DNA from: Acanthacorydalis orientalis
Taxonomy: Eukaryota; Arthropoda; Insecta; Megaloptera; Corydalidae
DNA: 64,000 nt
Assembly (NCBI GenBank): GCA_034766995.1
Contig: CM068315.1
Location: 13,641,510 to 13,705,509 of the forward strand
Direction: 5' to 3'
The notes under the pieces are model-generated. The model saw nothing but the letters and a program-made list of their open reading frames with translations. It searched no databases and was not told the origin of the DNA. A program made the position numbers and the translations under genes. Below, one piece after another: positions 1 to 11,528 of the stretch (positions are counted from its first letter, which is position 1; each line of letters opens with the position of its first letter).

Positions 1-365
1 TTATTATTATTACAACTTAGAAATCTTGAACAGTGGCTCGACATGTCAGATATTCGTTTTCAAAGTATTAAAATATCCTTAATTTTCACTTGTGATTATT
101 TTAAGATACTAATAATATAATATGGATAAATATTAATATGGAAATATGATTTGATCTCGATTCCAAGTAAACTTTATCCATCGAACTGATTTTACCTAGA
201 AAGATGTATTATTATTATAACTTATAAATTTTTAAAAATAGCTCGATATGTTAGACATTCAGCTACAATATTTGAAGAAATTCCTAGTTTTTATTTTCGA
301 TTATTTTAAAATGTGTTATTATAAATATAGATAAGTATGGAACATAAGAAATTATTGAAATAGTG
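1..365. other. AT-rich DNA, no gene seen
   Basis: There is an internal direct duplication. The stretch around 2-110 (TTATTATTATTACAACTTAG, with ATGTCAGATATTC) recurs in diverged form around 208-320, about 205 bp apart. No coding signal was seen. Confidence 0.5.
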
Positions 366-368
366 ATA

Positions 369-1088
369 TACGAGGTCAGACAATTAAGTAATGCGACAAA
401 ATTCAAAAATCGAGTATATTTAAAAATTAAGGTACATCGCTGCGATCCCCTTCAAAGTGGTCCCCTCCCGCATCTATACACTTATTCCAGCGAGTTTTCC
501 AGTTTTCGTAACAATTCTGGAACACTTCTTGTGGGACCTCTCCGAGTACCCTCGTCACAGATTCTTGGATATCTTTAACGGAGTCAAAATGTCGATTTTT
601 GACGAATTTTTTCATATGGGGGAATAGGAAAAAGTCGCAGGGTGACATGTCCGGTGAAAAGGGCGGTTGTGGTAACGTTGCGATGCCTTTAGACGCCAAA
701 AACTGAGAGACACTGAACGCACTGTGACAGGGAGCATTGTCGTGATGCAGAACCCAAGTCTTCGCGATCTCTGGACGCACTCTGAGCACCCTTTTTCGTA
801 ATTTTTCGAGCACATTGCGGTAGAATACTTGATTTACGGTTTGTCCAGGTGGTACGAACTCTTTGTGAACCACCCCTTTGCTGTCGAAGAAGCAAATCAA
901 CATGGTTTTCACTTTGGACTTGCTCATTCTCGCCTTCTTTGGCCTTGGTGCTCCAGAGTACGAGGGTGGTCAAGGTCTCAATCGAGAGAGTAGGGATCTG
1001 CTATTACGGTGGCGGAGTTACAGGTTCGCAGTGTTACCACAGGTCGAGAAAAAAAATCGGTCGCATTACTTAATTGTCTGACCTCATA
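369..1088 (-). mobile_element. Internally deleted mariner element (DD34D) with both terminal inverted repeats
   Basis: Both ends carry the same inverted repeat. The left end reads GAGGTCAGACAATTAAGTAA from about 372, and its complement closes the element near 1085, directly against a (TA)n tract, as expected for a TA-targeting element. The body is about 720 bp, against roughly 1.3 kb for an autonomous mariner. The missing part is the N-terminal DNA-binding region and the first catalytic Asp. The rest encodes the C-terminal transposase half on the minus strand. The element is therefore non-autonomous. Confidence 0.9.
427..927 (-). pseudogene. Mariner transposase, C-terminal half of the catalytic domain
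   Basis: This is an open frame of 166 residues and the best preserved coding stretch in the window. Mariner transposase cuts and joins DNA at TA sites using a DDD triad. Visible motifs in order are ICFFDSKGVVHKEFVPPGQT near residues 11-30, the second catalytic Asp in LHHDNAPCHS near residue 63, and the third Asp in FSPDMSPCDFFLFP near residue 98. There are 34 residues between these two Asps, the DD34D spacing. A typical mariner C-terminus with HFEGD follows. The first Asp and the helix-turn-helix domain are absent. The frame upstream of the Met (reading GAPRPKKARM) stays open for a few codons and then hits a stop, so the Met is simply the first one in the fragment. It cannot be an active enzyme as it stands. 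Confidence 0.93.
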
Positions 1089-1109
1089 TATATATATATA
1101 TATATATAT
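1084..1109. repeat. (TA)n microsatellite abutting the mariner end
   Basis: About 13 TA units begin immediately at the right terminal repeat of the mariner element. Confidence 0.95.
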
Positions 1110-1371
1110 TGGAAACAACGGTTGAAGTTTAAATACTCGATTTTGACAAGTTAATTATTCGGCTGCGATTTTTTACAAAAATATCTTAATTTTAATTGCA
1201 TAATGAAATGAAACTGTAAAATATACATTATTAATGTATATATAAGATAAATATTTATCATACTTTGGAATTCAATCTGGTAAAAATTCAGAAAGTTAAT
1301 AAATATTAAACAGAATTTTATCTAAGAAAGTTTTTCAAAAAGTTTTAAACCAGTTTCTATGAATATATTTA

Positions 1372-1650
1372 CAGAATTGAGGCTAAATTTAACTTTATAA
1401 ATGAATTCTTTTTTCTTCTGATAAACTACATCAAAATTTAATCAAAAATGTTACTAAATCTTATTGATCATTTTTTAAGATATATTTTCCTGTATCGTCT
1501 TCCTTTGAATATGATGAAATGCCGTCGAAATCCGCATATGCAGCAATAAAAATAATGAATAATAATTTTTGATCAGAAAAGTTTTGTAGGTTATGTGATG
1601 AAAAAATAATTCAGTTGTGAAAGTTTATTTAAGCAGTGTCAGAATAGCAT
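1372..1650. repeat. FB element, full two-armed copy
   Basis: The left arm begins GGCTAAATTTAACTTTATAA at about 1380. The right arm ends TTTATTTAAGCAGTGTCAG near 1640. The two arms are diverged inverted repeats with the family's TGATCAT and GATCAGAAAA cores. A second family-type end (CCAGTGTCAGAATCTG) lies at 1737-1752. Confidence 0.75.
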
Positions 1651-2009
1651 TTTTTTACTTGTTTGTAATTGTAATTTCATCTGAAAGAAGTTTTTACAAA
1701 TTAAAATTATAAAAATATTTTCACAAGTGAAATTATCCAGTGTCAGAATCTGTTTTGTGTTATTAAAAAAATCCTTTTGCTCCACTATGAATGAGATAGG
1801 TTTAGATAGATAGAAATAAATCATACTTTACTTTCAATTGATTAAGGATATAAAAAGACTGATTCTGAATATAAGGTTCCAAAGTAGAGATGGTGAATTA
1901 TTTTGATCTTTTTTGAGAAATGCTGAGAGTTGAAAACGAAATTCCTGTTATTTTATAGAAGTTTTATTCGTAAAAAATTAAAAAAATCTTTAATTAAATT
2001 TTTGGCTGC

Positions 2010-2190
2010 TATTTATATTCACTTCGATCTCGATTTCATCCCGAAAGACTCTTCTATAATTTACTGCTCTGATAATGACAGATCGCCGTCGAAATGCGCA
2101 CAAGCATCAATCAAAAATGCTCAATAATAATTTATTGAACATTTCTGACTAAAATATATTTTGTAGTTTGTGGAATGAGGAAAGAATTTA
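2010..2190. repeat. FB element, right arm only
   Basis: It contains the family signature: an A/T run, GATAATGACAGATCGCCGTC, GCGCACAAGCATCAATC, TTATTGAACATTTCTGACTA, then GTTTGTGGAATGAGG. Confidence 0.75.
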
Positions 2191-3190
2191 TGTATAAAAA
2201 ATATATAAAACCTTTTTAAATAACAAAACTTATATTTTTACTCATTGAAATATTTTCATATCTTATATTTAATCTTATGTAATGAAAGCTATTATTGAGG
2301 ACCTGTATTTATATATAATTATCAACATATCAATAAAGGCTTATATTTACGAACAGTTCAAATTATTGACTCCATTTTAAAGTAAATCATAGTCAGTTCT
2401 AGATTCCCCCATCTATATTTCACTCATCCAGTATGAATTATCAATATTAAAATGATAAAGATCATAATAAATGGTTATACAGAATAAAACGTTTTCAAAT
2501 GCCGTGCACCGCGTATCCTTTTTAATCCGGTAATCATATTACCATGTATTTAAGAACGATCGTACGTGATTCGAGGAAGATAGAAACACACGTTTCGCAC
2601 AATATAATGTGAATTATGTATGTTGTTCTTTCGTACCGTGCGAGATGCACTACGCATTTAAATTTTATGAAATATGACACGAAACTTTAACGTTACTTCT
2701 ATTTCATATACTATTCAGACCATATGCAAGCAAATAAAAACGTTATGACATTTTGATTGTGTTCTAAAGCGTTGAGGTATTGTTACAATAACTTTTTCAC
2801 TGGCTAGATGGAAACATTTAATATTTCTCTATTGGAAACCTTTGTCGAATCTATTCTGGAATGATATTATAACGTTTTGTTTGATGTAAAATCTTTTAGA
2901 TTTATTTTGAAAATAAAGCTTAGCATGTTTGAAGTAATAACTTTTTAAATGAAGATGGGTAAAACATTCAAGAGATCAACAATGAATGAGTTTTGTTTCA
3001 TACAACATTTTTAGTAATATGCAAATATTTTTGAATTATTTTGTTTGGAAAAATACATTTGTTTTATTGTAAATTTTGTAATGAATAAATATTTTGAAAA
3101 AAATATTCATTAGTAAGAATTAATTTATGATAAGAATATAGTCGAATAAAAAACGTTTTTATTTATTAAACGAATAAAGACTGCTTAAAT
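2190..3190. other. No gene; mixed AT-rich and higher-complexity DNA
   Basis: Around 2495-2680 the sequence is less biased (GTGCACCGCGTATCC, CGATCGTACGTGATTCGAGG) and matches no repeat family seen elsewhere in the window. The rest is AT-rich without a usable frame. Confidence 0.5.
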
Positions 3191-3199
3191 AAAAGTACT

Positions 3200-3540
3200 A
3201 ATTTTGGTGCTGTGGATGAAAACCTTTCATAAATTAATTTTTCAATCACTTGACAAATCAAAAAAAATTTTTCTGATAAAAATTGTTTAATAATTGATTT
3301 TAATTACTTTTTATTGTAGCTGTATTTGTATGGTGATGTCATCGGTTTGAAAGTACTAAGGTACAGAAAAACACTAAATCCTCTAAGGATGATGGCTTTA
3401 TATTGAAATGTTCGTAAGCAGCAAACAGTAATAATTTATTAATTTTTTTCAATCAGGAAAGATTGTAATGGATTGTGGGATGAAAAAATAATTCATTTTT
3501 TTCATTAAATTTAACTATATTCCCAGAATTGTATTTTTAA
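3200..3540. repeat. FB element, full two-armed copy
   Basis: The left arm includes TTTTTCTGATAAAAATTG and AAAGTACTAAGGTACAG. The right arm starts at CCTCTAAGGATGATGGC and runs through GGATTGTGGGATGAAAAAAT to the terminal CAGAATTGTA. Confidence 0.8.
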
Positions 3541-3549
3541 AAAAATTTT

Positions 3550-4740
3550 TTCTTTCCCTGCTTTGTATATTTTTTTCTACTGCTGTGATTGTTTTTAGGA
3601 AAACATCCTGTAACGATTAAAATAAATATACAGGAACGGTTAACGACAATATTGAAGCGTATAATGACCTTATTTATTTCTAATGTAGATATATTGCAGC
3701 AGTTCTTAAAATTTTACTCGACTGAGTATAGGATTTTAAATGTTGTTTTCCTGTGAAATAGTACACACTTTAATTACGCTGTTATCATTATCTTATATGA
3801 TTTTAATTAACGATTTCCAGATCGATAGATTGGATGTAAAAACAGTAAAAAAATAATGGTTGATTAATTTTAGATCGACTATCTTCCATGTACTTTTAAA
3901 TATTTTATAATATATTTTTAAGTTGCTATTTTCTGTTGGATTTAATTAAATTATCAGGAGTACTGTTGGAATTTCCAAATTAGTTAAATCCATTTTAGGA
4001 TATCCAAATGAGCATAAGCTATAATACAAAATTATCAATAATAAATTATTTAAATTTTGTGAGACGAATAAGGAGTTTATTTGTAAAAATAAAAATATTA
4101 TCCTGGTGAGATTTCTGGAATTATACTAGATAATTTGTAAAAACGTTCAAAATCACCAACACATTTCTAATAACTTCATATAGAATGTATACAATTGACC
4201 CAATAATAACAATTCTTCGACGCGACGCTTTCGAATGAATTGTGTAAAGCATTTATCGAATATTTGTTGTATTTATCAACCGACAATGACAGCATAACGT
4301 CCACTTCAAAAGCAGTCTATCTGTAAATCTTTGAAATTGCACCCTTCGCAAACACGTGCCTTGTAACAGACCGACTATATAGCAGATTATAACAATTACA
4401 ATTCACCCACCAGCGATACCGTGAATGGCAGACTGCTGCTAGTGACATTTTTGAACGATTAAAGAGTAATGACAGCTTCATGTGAACAACTAATAGCCGT
4501 CGGCTATTTATTTTTATAATGTAGTCTGTTCGTAATTAGAGGGAAAATTTATTACGGACTTGATTGCTATTACGAATTCTTTGGATATTTCACAACGGGA
4601 GTCGTGTCACAAAAATGGATTGTTAACACTGATTTAACTTACATTTACATATAATTGATTCTTGCATTCGAATTGATTATTAATATTGAATTGTTAGAGT
4701 GTAACGTATGAAATTGTGTAATTTATAGGTGAGAATTAAA
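3550..4740. other. No gene; includes a higher-complexity island at 4190-4610
   Basis: The first 600 bp are AT-rich with no signal. From about 4190 to 4610 the sequence is more balanced (TTCGACGCGACGCTTTCG, GCAAACACGTGCCTTGTAAC, CACCAGCGATACCGTGAATG) and resembles no repeat in the window. It may be single-copy intergenic or intronic DNA. Confidence 0.5.
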
Positions 4741-4744
4741 ACGC

Positions 4745-5860
4745 AATGTTTTTAACAAAACAAAATATATTTAATCAAAATAAGCTCCGTCAACTTCAAT
4801 GGTCGCTTGCCTACAAGAAATTAGATTGTTTATCTTATTTCTATAAAAATCGGCATTTTTAGAGCTTATAAAGTCTTAGAATCTTTGAATCACTTTTGTT
4901 TGGTTTCGGATTTTTTTATTTTTTAAATAATATTCCAAGTGGCAAAAAAGATGATAGTCTGTCGGTGAAAGATCTGATGAATAAGGGGGGTGCGGTAAAA
5001 TTTCATAAAGGAATTTAATTTGGAAATTGTGATTCGAGATGTAGTCGAGCATTGTCTTGCAATAGTATTGGCCCATATCTATTGATTAGCATTGGCTGTT
5101 TTTTTTTAATTTTTCATTCGTATTGTCGATTTTGCGACAATATGAATCAGCCGTAATTGCTTCGCCTGGTTTTAAAAAATAATAATGGATTATTCCTTTG
5201 TTTGTCCACCACACAGTAATGATAAAATTTTTTTGGTGTCATGATGGCTTGGGTGCGTGTCCTGGAACTTAATTTACATTTAACCATTGTCCAGATATTT
5301 TTCTGTTATCATACAGAATCCACTTTTCATCACAATTAATGGCTCGATTTAAAAATGGCGTTTTATCATTTCGAATTGTTAATGAAAACCCACCTCTAAG
5401 CATCTCAGTTTCTGACCATTTGTCAATTCGTCTGGCACCCACTTATCCAGATTTTTCACCTTTCCTATTGCAACGAGATAACGAGAAACAGTCATGACAC
5501 TAACACTTAAATCACATGCGAGAGCTCGAGCTGTTGTTTATGGATTAGCTTCCACTATCAAATGTTATTTGTTCACAATGGTTTTGACCCTTCCACGAGC
5601 CTCATTGTCGAGATTCATATAACGGGAACGAAATTTTTTGAACAATAATTGAATTTTTCTCTGACTAGACGACTTTTCTTCGAAATCTCCATTGATATTT
5701 TTACCTGCTGTTGCATTGTGTCCCAACTTGAACTCATAAAAAAGTAGACGCAAATCTTTTGTGAATACCATCCTGTTAAAGGGTATAAATGAAATAAAAA
5801 TAGCAACAATAAATCCATATTTAAAAACAATTGAAGGGTACAGTACATTAATCAATTCCA
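4745..5860 (-). pseudogene. Mariner transposase, near full length, many stops and frameshifts
   Basis: Reading the minus strand from about 5790 down to 4765 gives almost the whole mariner transposase order, broken by several stops and shifts. Near 5760-5570 is an N-terminal helix-turn-helix region (LRLLFYEFKLGHNATAG, then LLFKKFRSRYMNLDNEARGR). Near 5350-5310 is CDEKWILYDN, carrying the first catalytic Asp. Near 5220 is VWWTNKGIIHYYFLKPGEAI. A decayed DNAR-type stretch near 5070 corresponds to the second Asp. LPHPPYSSDLSPTDYHLF near 5000-4940 carries the third Asp. The C-terminus near 4790 ends VDGAYFD. The PHPPYS...PTDYHLF signature fits the DD37D (mori-like) mariners, but the spacing cannot be measured across the frameshifts. 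Terminal repeats were not identified with confidence. Confidence 0.85.
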
Positions 5861-6069
5861 AATATCTGAACTTGCAAAATATTGCACAGAATCTTTCTCA
5901 ATCGTGGTCGACCTATGACTGACTGAAACTCGGCAACTTGATTTGTTACAACCTAATAGTTAAACTTCTATCATGAAAGATTTTTCTGTCCATTGGCTTT
6001 CTGAGAATAACAGCGTCAACATCGTAATACACATAAATAATAATAAAAAATTATCATTAATCATTTACA

Positions 6070-6200
6070 GACCTTGACGCTTTGAGGATGATGGTATCGC
6101 TATCGAAATACGCATTGGCAACAATCAAAAATACATAATTATGATTTATTGAATATTGAACAATGACCATAAAAGGAATATATTTGTGAAAAGAAATGAG
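6070..6200. repeat. FB element, right arm
   Basis: It carries GACGCTTTGAGGATGATGG, ATCGAAATACGCATTGGC, AACAATCAAAAATACATAA and TTATTGAATATTGAAC, in family order. Confidence 0.7.
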
Positions 6201-6419
6201 TAACAGAAGTCTATATACTTTTTCTCAAAAACAATCAAATAATTTCGATTTTAGTCATATTTGATGGTAGTGTACCTTATAACCTAACAATTATTATGCT
6301 ATAAAACAGCCTAAATTTAGATGAACTAAGCATGTTCGCATCTGTCCCATACATTCTTAAATAATATTGATTTAAATATTATTATTCAACAAAAATATCT
6401 ATATCTATATACACTCAAG

Positions 6420-7640
6420 TTTTTTTATGCGGTAGATATGTTCCACAGAAAACCACATATTAAAAAATTGCACAAAAATGTATACTTTACATAGAAAAAT
6501 AAGGGATACGTTCCATAATTTTCTTAAACTGCATAAAATCAAAGAAATGCATTAAAATAAACCAGAATCGTATAAAAAACTTTATGAAAATTCAGAAAAA
6601 TAACAATGTCTAAAAATTCTTTCGAAAATCTGAAAGAAATTTGTATAAAACTTAAAACAAGTTTGTTTTCAAACCATATTGAAAAGTAACAATTCTTTTT
6701 AATTTTTTTCATCAGAATTATTGTCGCTAGTTGGTAATATTCAGCACTATTTGTGAACTGGTGCGAAATCACTTTCATCACTAGAAGAGATAGTCAGTGC
6801 ATCAGATCTGCATGGTAATGACAATGGTTCTTCACATACAGAATTAGCGTTAGCTTCGTCCTCGTTCTGTGTTGATTTTTTTACATTTGACAATCTAATC
6901 AGTGATTAAACTTTATGATGATGATTTTACTAATTTTTATGCAGTTTGCGATATCCAAACAAATAATTCTTCGGCTCACATTCAAATTTGAAGGCTAGTT
7001 CATAATTTGTGTTATTAACAATAAAATTATTTTCTAATTTATTTCAAAGTTGAAAACCTTCTCGAATTATATATGTAGTGAGTGAGGCAGGTTTTTCTTC
7101 CTCTTTACTATCGTTTTCTGAATCTTTGACAATATCTAAAGTTATAAAAATAATATCAACCCTTAAGACATTATCCACAAACAATTCGTCGAAATCATTC
7201 TGACTAAAAGTATCAAAATCTTCTCCACCAATTTCATATTCCAAAGTAATGATTGCAGCTAATAATGTCGGTGTTTGAATGGTTGCACTATTTGCAACTC
7301 ATTCAGGCCAAGCTGCTTTCTAGCATACATTTAGAGTTTGTGGTATTATTTCAGTGATATTAGATAAAACATGATTTAAACAGTCCAAAAAAGAATTTTT
7401 TTCGAAATCTCAGTCACTGTTAATGACTATTTTCTAGTTGATCCAATAAAAATTGATAAGTACGTTTAACGCAATATTTTCAAAAATAGCAATTAATCCC
7501 TTAATCTAATGGCTGAATAATGTTTGTTGTATTGGGTGAAAGAAACAATACCTGCACATTTGGATGTTCTCAATGCGGATGACTTGGTGCATTGTCAACA
7601 ATTAATATAACTTTAAAATCTAAAGTTTTCTGCTTCATAA
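6420..7640 (-). pseudogene. Tigger/pogo-type transposase relic
   Basis: Read on the minus strand, 7640-7500 gives KQKTLDFKVILIVDNAPSHP followed by a decayed FLSPNTTNIIQPLD. This is the DDE_1 signature of pogo/Tigger transposases: a catalytic Asp in DNAPSHP, then PNTTSxIQPLDQG. Further on, 7320-7040 gives an acidic C-terminal tail (MEYEIGGEDFDTFSQNDFDE, LFVDN, then SENDSKEEEKP), also typical of Tigger proteins. The non-coding end near 6420-6520 (TTTTATGCGGTAGATATGTT, then GGGATACGTTCC) resembles the Tigger subterminal style. The N-terminal DNA-binding part is missing. Several stops interrupt the reading, so it is inactive. Confidence 0.72.
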
Positions 7641-7799
7641 AATTTACAAGAAATATACACAGCATAATTTCAAAATCGATTTGAAAGATACGCATAAAAA
7701 AGACTTTAATGTACATATAAAATATATTATATGTAAAAATATTGAGTTTTAAAATTATTGTTTCTAAAAAAAACGACACAGAGGATCGATTTAAAAATT

Positions 7800-7990
7800 A
7801 ATATTTAGTTTGAGAATGAAGAAATTATCAATAATCATTTATTGAACATTTTAGAAATTTGCAAAATGAAAAAATAATCAATTTGTGAAATTGATTGTCT
7901 ATATTAAAATCATATTTTGAGTTCAGATGGTATGTTGCTAATACTTCAAGAATCTTAAAACACAAAAGTAAAAAGCATAGTATCAGAACC
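7800..7990. repeat. FB element, right arm
   Basis: AAATTATCAATAATCATTTA, TTGAACATTTTAG, a TTGCAAAATGAAAAAATAAT core and AATTTGTGAAATTGATTG follow the family order. CAGAACCGCATTATG lies near 7985. Confidence 0.65.
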
Positions 7991-7999
7991 GCATTATGA

Positions 8000-9050
8000 A
8001 AAACTGGAAGCTATAATTCAATATAATTAAAAATACTAATAAATTAAAAGTTATTTCGGTTGAATCAAATATTTCACAGTCACATCTATCATCGCATTCG
8101 TTTATAATTTAATTAGTGTCAATTACAAACTTGCGAACAGCATTTATTTAAATCAGCCTCTTTAAGAATTTACAAAATGATTTATAAATTTCCATCTATT
8201 AAAAATATATTTGAGTTTTATACAAAACCGTTAAATGTCTTTAAAAATTTATAAAATCATTTATAAATTTCCATCCCTTAAAAATATATTTGAACTTTAT
8301 ATAAAATCATTTCTTCTTAATATATGTCAAGCCTCTCGTAAGTACAACATATAGAATCTTTATTATTCTAAAAATATATTACGAGAACAAATACAGAACC
8401 CGATTCGGCACATAAACTCTGATCCTAAGTACATTCTTCCCGTATGAAATATTCATAAAACCATCAATAAGAAAATACGTTTGCTCCGACACGACACGGA
8501 GGTGTTTGAACTCGTGTCAATATTGTGCATTTATGCATAAAACCGTTCAAGCCCACGACGTTCAGTAAGAAAGCAGTCTCGTGAATTGAAAATATATAGA
8601 ATATTTCTTTACGTTGCGATCGGATTCTTTTTTTTAGTTATTGATGCGCTTGTTTCAAAGTAAAATTCAATTACTATGCGAATAGTTTAATTGAAAAAGA
8701 TATCAAGGCAAGATAAAATTAATTCTCGTTCGATAAATCTATGAGTTTCTATTCATTTTTCTCTGGTAAACTTTTTATCTGATTACTTGGTATAATTATA
8801 AGTTTATAATTTTTTTATATATTCATTGAAAAGTATACGTATTTTTTAAGAATATAGAGTCTAATGTTTGAATTTTTTTATTTTGATTAGGCTAAATTAA
8901 ATAAATTATGGGATCTAATTATTTTTTAATACACAAAATTATTAATAATCATTTTCTAAAACTTTTTGAGATAGCAAATGTACGGTTTCTTTGAAATATA
9001 GAAAATAAAACATTAAAATGCATTTGTATATCAAATAAGTATACCTTTTC
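8000..9050. other. No gene; local 85-bp duplication and a higher-complexity island
   Basis: Positions 8165-8230 and 8244-8310 are a direct duplication (TTTATAAATTTCCATCTATT against TTTATAAATTTCCATCCCTT). At about 8390-8640 the sequence is balanced (GCTCCGACACGACACGGAGG) and contains the palindrome TTTATGCATAAA at 8530-8541. No coding frame was found. Confidence 0.5.
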
Positions 9051-9059
9051 TATTGATAA

Positions 9060-9355
9060 ATATGTACTAATACAAAATAACTTTTTCAGTCACCTCACAA
9101 TTTACAATTTTTTATGATCAAAAATATTCAGTAAAATATTAACCACTTGATAAACGAATTAATTGAAATTCGATATGAGAATAAAGTACTTTTTATTTTT
9201 TAGCTTAATATTTGTGTAAGCTTAACAAAAAAACTAATATTATTAATTTTTTTAGTTTTTTGTGTCGTAGCAGTCTGAGGATGATATTTTCATGAAATTG
9301 CGAATATGAAAAAAATGGTCAATAATGATATATAAAACATTTTTGATCATGTAGC
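9060..9355. repeat. FB element, two-armed but diverged
   Basis: The left arm is CAGTCACCTCACAATTTAC and TTTTTTATGATCAAAAATATT. The right arm is CAGTCTGAGGATGATATTTT and GTCAATAATGATATATAAAA, ending TTTTTGATCATG. Confidence 0.65.
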
Positions 9356-9379
9356 TCTCTCATAGAGTACAAAGAAAGA

Positions 9380-9655
9380 GCATATACGACAGAGACTAAT
9401 AAGAAATTTATTCAAAATATTGTACACAATGAAGCTATAGAGTAACAAAAATTTTTACAAAATTTAACATAGTATTTTGTTATATTAATTTTTATAAACT
9501 TTTTCAATGATATATTTACGACTTTAATTTTATGCAAATTATTTGTGCGTATAGTTTGTTAATTTCTATTTGTTAGGGGAGAGAAAGCGTCTGCGAAGCA
9601 CCTCCCGTAGATCGGCGAGCGATTCGAGTAGGGGGCAAAGCCCTATGATGTATAA
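9380..9655 (+). repeat. Dispersed repeat R3, copy 1 (5'-truncated)
   Basis: It shares AATAAGAAATTTATTCAAAA, GTATTTTGTTATATTAATTT, TATAAACTTTTTCAAT and a final GC-rich segment (AGGGGAGAGAAAGCGTCTGC to GGGGGCAAAGCCC) with copies at 27.8 and 48.6 kb. No protein is encoded. The GC-rich tail with self-complementary GGGGC/GCCC resembles Helitron-like 3' ends, but no clear CTRR end was confirmed. Confidence 0.75.
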
Positions 9656-9899
9656 AAAAATTTAATTAGAAATATTATAATTGTGAAAATTGATATATAG
9701 AGTTGTCGCTGACGCAAAATTTATATTCATAAATTATTATTTCACTCATCTAACAATCTAGAATACCTTTTTCTGATCATAAATATTCAATGAATAATTA
9801 TTGACTTTTTTGGATGTTTTTTAATTCATTTCGGTGGTGATTTTATCAATTGCAGAAAAGTAAAGAATTGAAATGCGTATAAGCAACAATAAAAAATTA

Positions 9900-10305
9900 T
9901 TAACCCCTTGACATACAAAGACGTCTCTGATACGTCATGTGTTTCTTATGCCATTATAAATATTGACGTCTCTGAGATTCACGCAGATTTAATTCACTTT
10001 AGCGCAGCTACAAAGCAAATATTTATAAGAAAGAATTATATATATTGAGTGTTAAAGTGTGAACCATAGAAACGAACTCTGCAAAATGTCTGTTTTAAAT
10101 TTGTACGAGAGTGACAGTGAAAGCAAAATGGGCTATTCGAGTGAAGACACATTTTCCTGATCATATACCTTCCATTGGTAAAAAGTAACATCCTTGAAAG
10201 ATATGTCACGAGTACTCAAAAAATAATATAAGAAGCGAAATGACTTGGAAATCTGTGAAGATAAAATCGTCATTCACACTTTTCGACCGACATCGATATT
10301 AAAAA
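9900..10305 (+). mobile_element. piggyBac-like element fragment, 5' end
   Basis: It begins TTAACCCCTTGACATACAAA, a TTAA target followed by a CCC-type terminal repeat as in piggyBac elements. The motif GACGTCTCTGA occurs at about 9920 and 9964. It is homologous to the element at 16161-16816. The right terminal repeat was not found, so the 3' end is probably lost. Confidence 0.8.
10086..10160 (+). pseudogene. piggyBac-like transposase, N-terminal peptide
   Basis: The reading MSVLNLYESDSESKMGYSSE runs into DTFS and a stop. It is 24 codons long, with an acidic serine-rich start as in many piggyBac transposases. The copy at 16.4 kb encodes nearly the same peptide, with conservative changes, and stops at the same place. 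This suggests both derive from one already deleted ancestor. No catalytic region is present. Confidence 0.72.
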
Positions 10306-10399
10306 TGTTTTAATGTTTGTGGAGTAAGAACAGAATTTATTTGTGAAAGTGAATTAAGCCACAGTTTCAGAACTGTATTTCAATAAAAAATCAAGTTAC

Positions 10400-10400
<1 letters not shown>

Positions 10401-10445
<45 letters not shown>

Positions 10446-10450
10446 ACATA
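10401..10450. repeat. (TA)n tract with TGTA edge
   Basis: About 18 TA units, then TGTATGTATACATA. Confidence 0.95.
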
Positions 10451-10832
10451 TTTATTAGATTAAAAATTGTTTAAATTTAAAATAATACTTTTTTATCAAT
10501 CTGATGATTGAGAAATGCTTATAATTCCATATTAAGTAAATTAGAAGTATTATAAATTATTTTAATAGTTGATGAAGAAACGAGTACGTATGAATTACAA
10601 GTGCCTAGCTATTTTAATTAGAGTCGAGCTCTAATTGCTAGTAACTTTTAGTGGAAAAATAAGAGAAAATTTAAATGAAACTACACAATAATACTGAATG
10701 TTTTTCCTTCTATTACTGTTTGTAATTTATCCACGCCTAGCTACTCTCTTTCTAAAAGCTTTTCTTTCAACTTAATGTGTAATTCTGTTTGTTACAAAGA
10801 CATGTATTTACGTTTTCTGGAAATCTTTTCAA

Positions 10833-10875
<43 letters not shown>

Positions 10876-11095
10876 AAAAGTGTCCGGCAAGATACAACTA
10901 CTGCTTTTTTTAATATATAAAAGCATACAGATTTTCGATTTTTGTAAATAATGGCTTATATAATTCACAAACTGATTTAAACTCCTACCCTCTGAAACCG
11001 TAATTTTAGTCTTGCAACATTAAATACTTGTCTGTGTAATTAAACTCGGACATAAATAACACAGCATGTGCTGTATTATTTATTGCAGTTATGAC
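10450..11095. other. No gene recognised
   Basis: AT-rich DNA around one TA tract. A small palindrome AATTAGAG-TCGAG-CTCTAATT lies at about 10616-10636. No coding frame of note was seen. Confidence 0.5.
10837..10873. repeat. (TA)n microsatellite
   Basis: About 18 TA units. Confidence 0.95.
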
Positions 11096-11099
11096 ATTT

Positions 11100-11285
11100 T
11101 AACGATAACACATATTTTCAGGTTTATCTATGTACTCCGAAGTTGAAAGGAGTGCAAGCAAGAATTAAAAATGATCAATAATTATTTATTGATTATTTAC
11201 GTTCATACACATTTTTGTGATGTAGGAGGAGGATTAAAAATCTGTTTATGAAAATAATTTCATGTAGTCAGAATAATAGAATTAT
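11100..11285. repeat. FB element, right arm
   Basis: AAAAATGATCAATAATTATT, ATTGATTATTTACG and AATAATTTCATGTAGTCAGA follow the family order. Confidence 0.65.
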
Positions 11286-11528
11286 ATTTTAGGTTAGTAT
11301 ATTATTTTTAATTTTATATATTTTTAAAATGTTCAATTTATTACTTAATTACTTTATCATTGTATATTTTTCTTTTTTTTGTTCTAATATTTCTTATTTA
11401 CTTCCTGGCCCGTTTCTACAATTTTCGCGACGGCTTAGTTAACATTGTTACTTCGTTCCTATATATGATTTGAATAATCCCAGTTATTTAGGGGGACGGT
11501 GACAGCGTTTTTGAGTGTAAAATGGAGG

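Larger units (their letters stand above)
9740..10385. repeat. FB element interrupted by a piggyBac-like fragment
   Basis: The left arm and right-arm start (9740-9899) end at AAGCAACAATAAAAAATTAT. The family then resumes at about 10305 with AATGTTTTAATGTTTGTGGA and runs to CCACAGTTTCAGAACTGTAT. The 0.4 kb between is a piggyBac-like fragment. Confidence 0.8.

Noticed and set aside
849..1081. Plus-strand frames over the mariner element
   Set aside because: Shadows of the minus-strand transposase and its leader.
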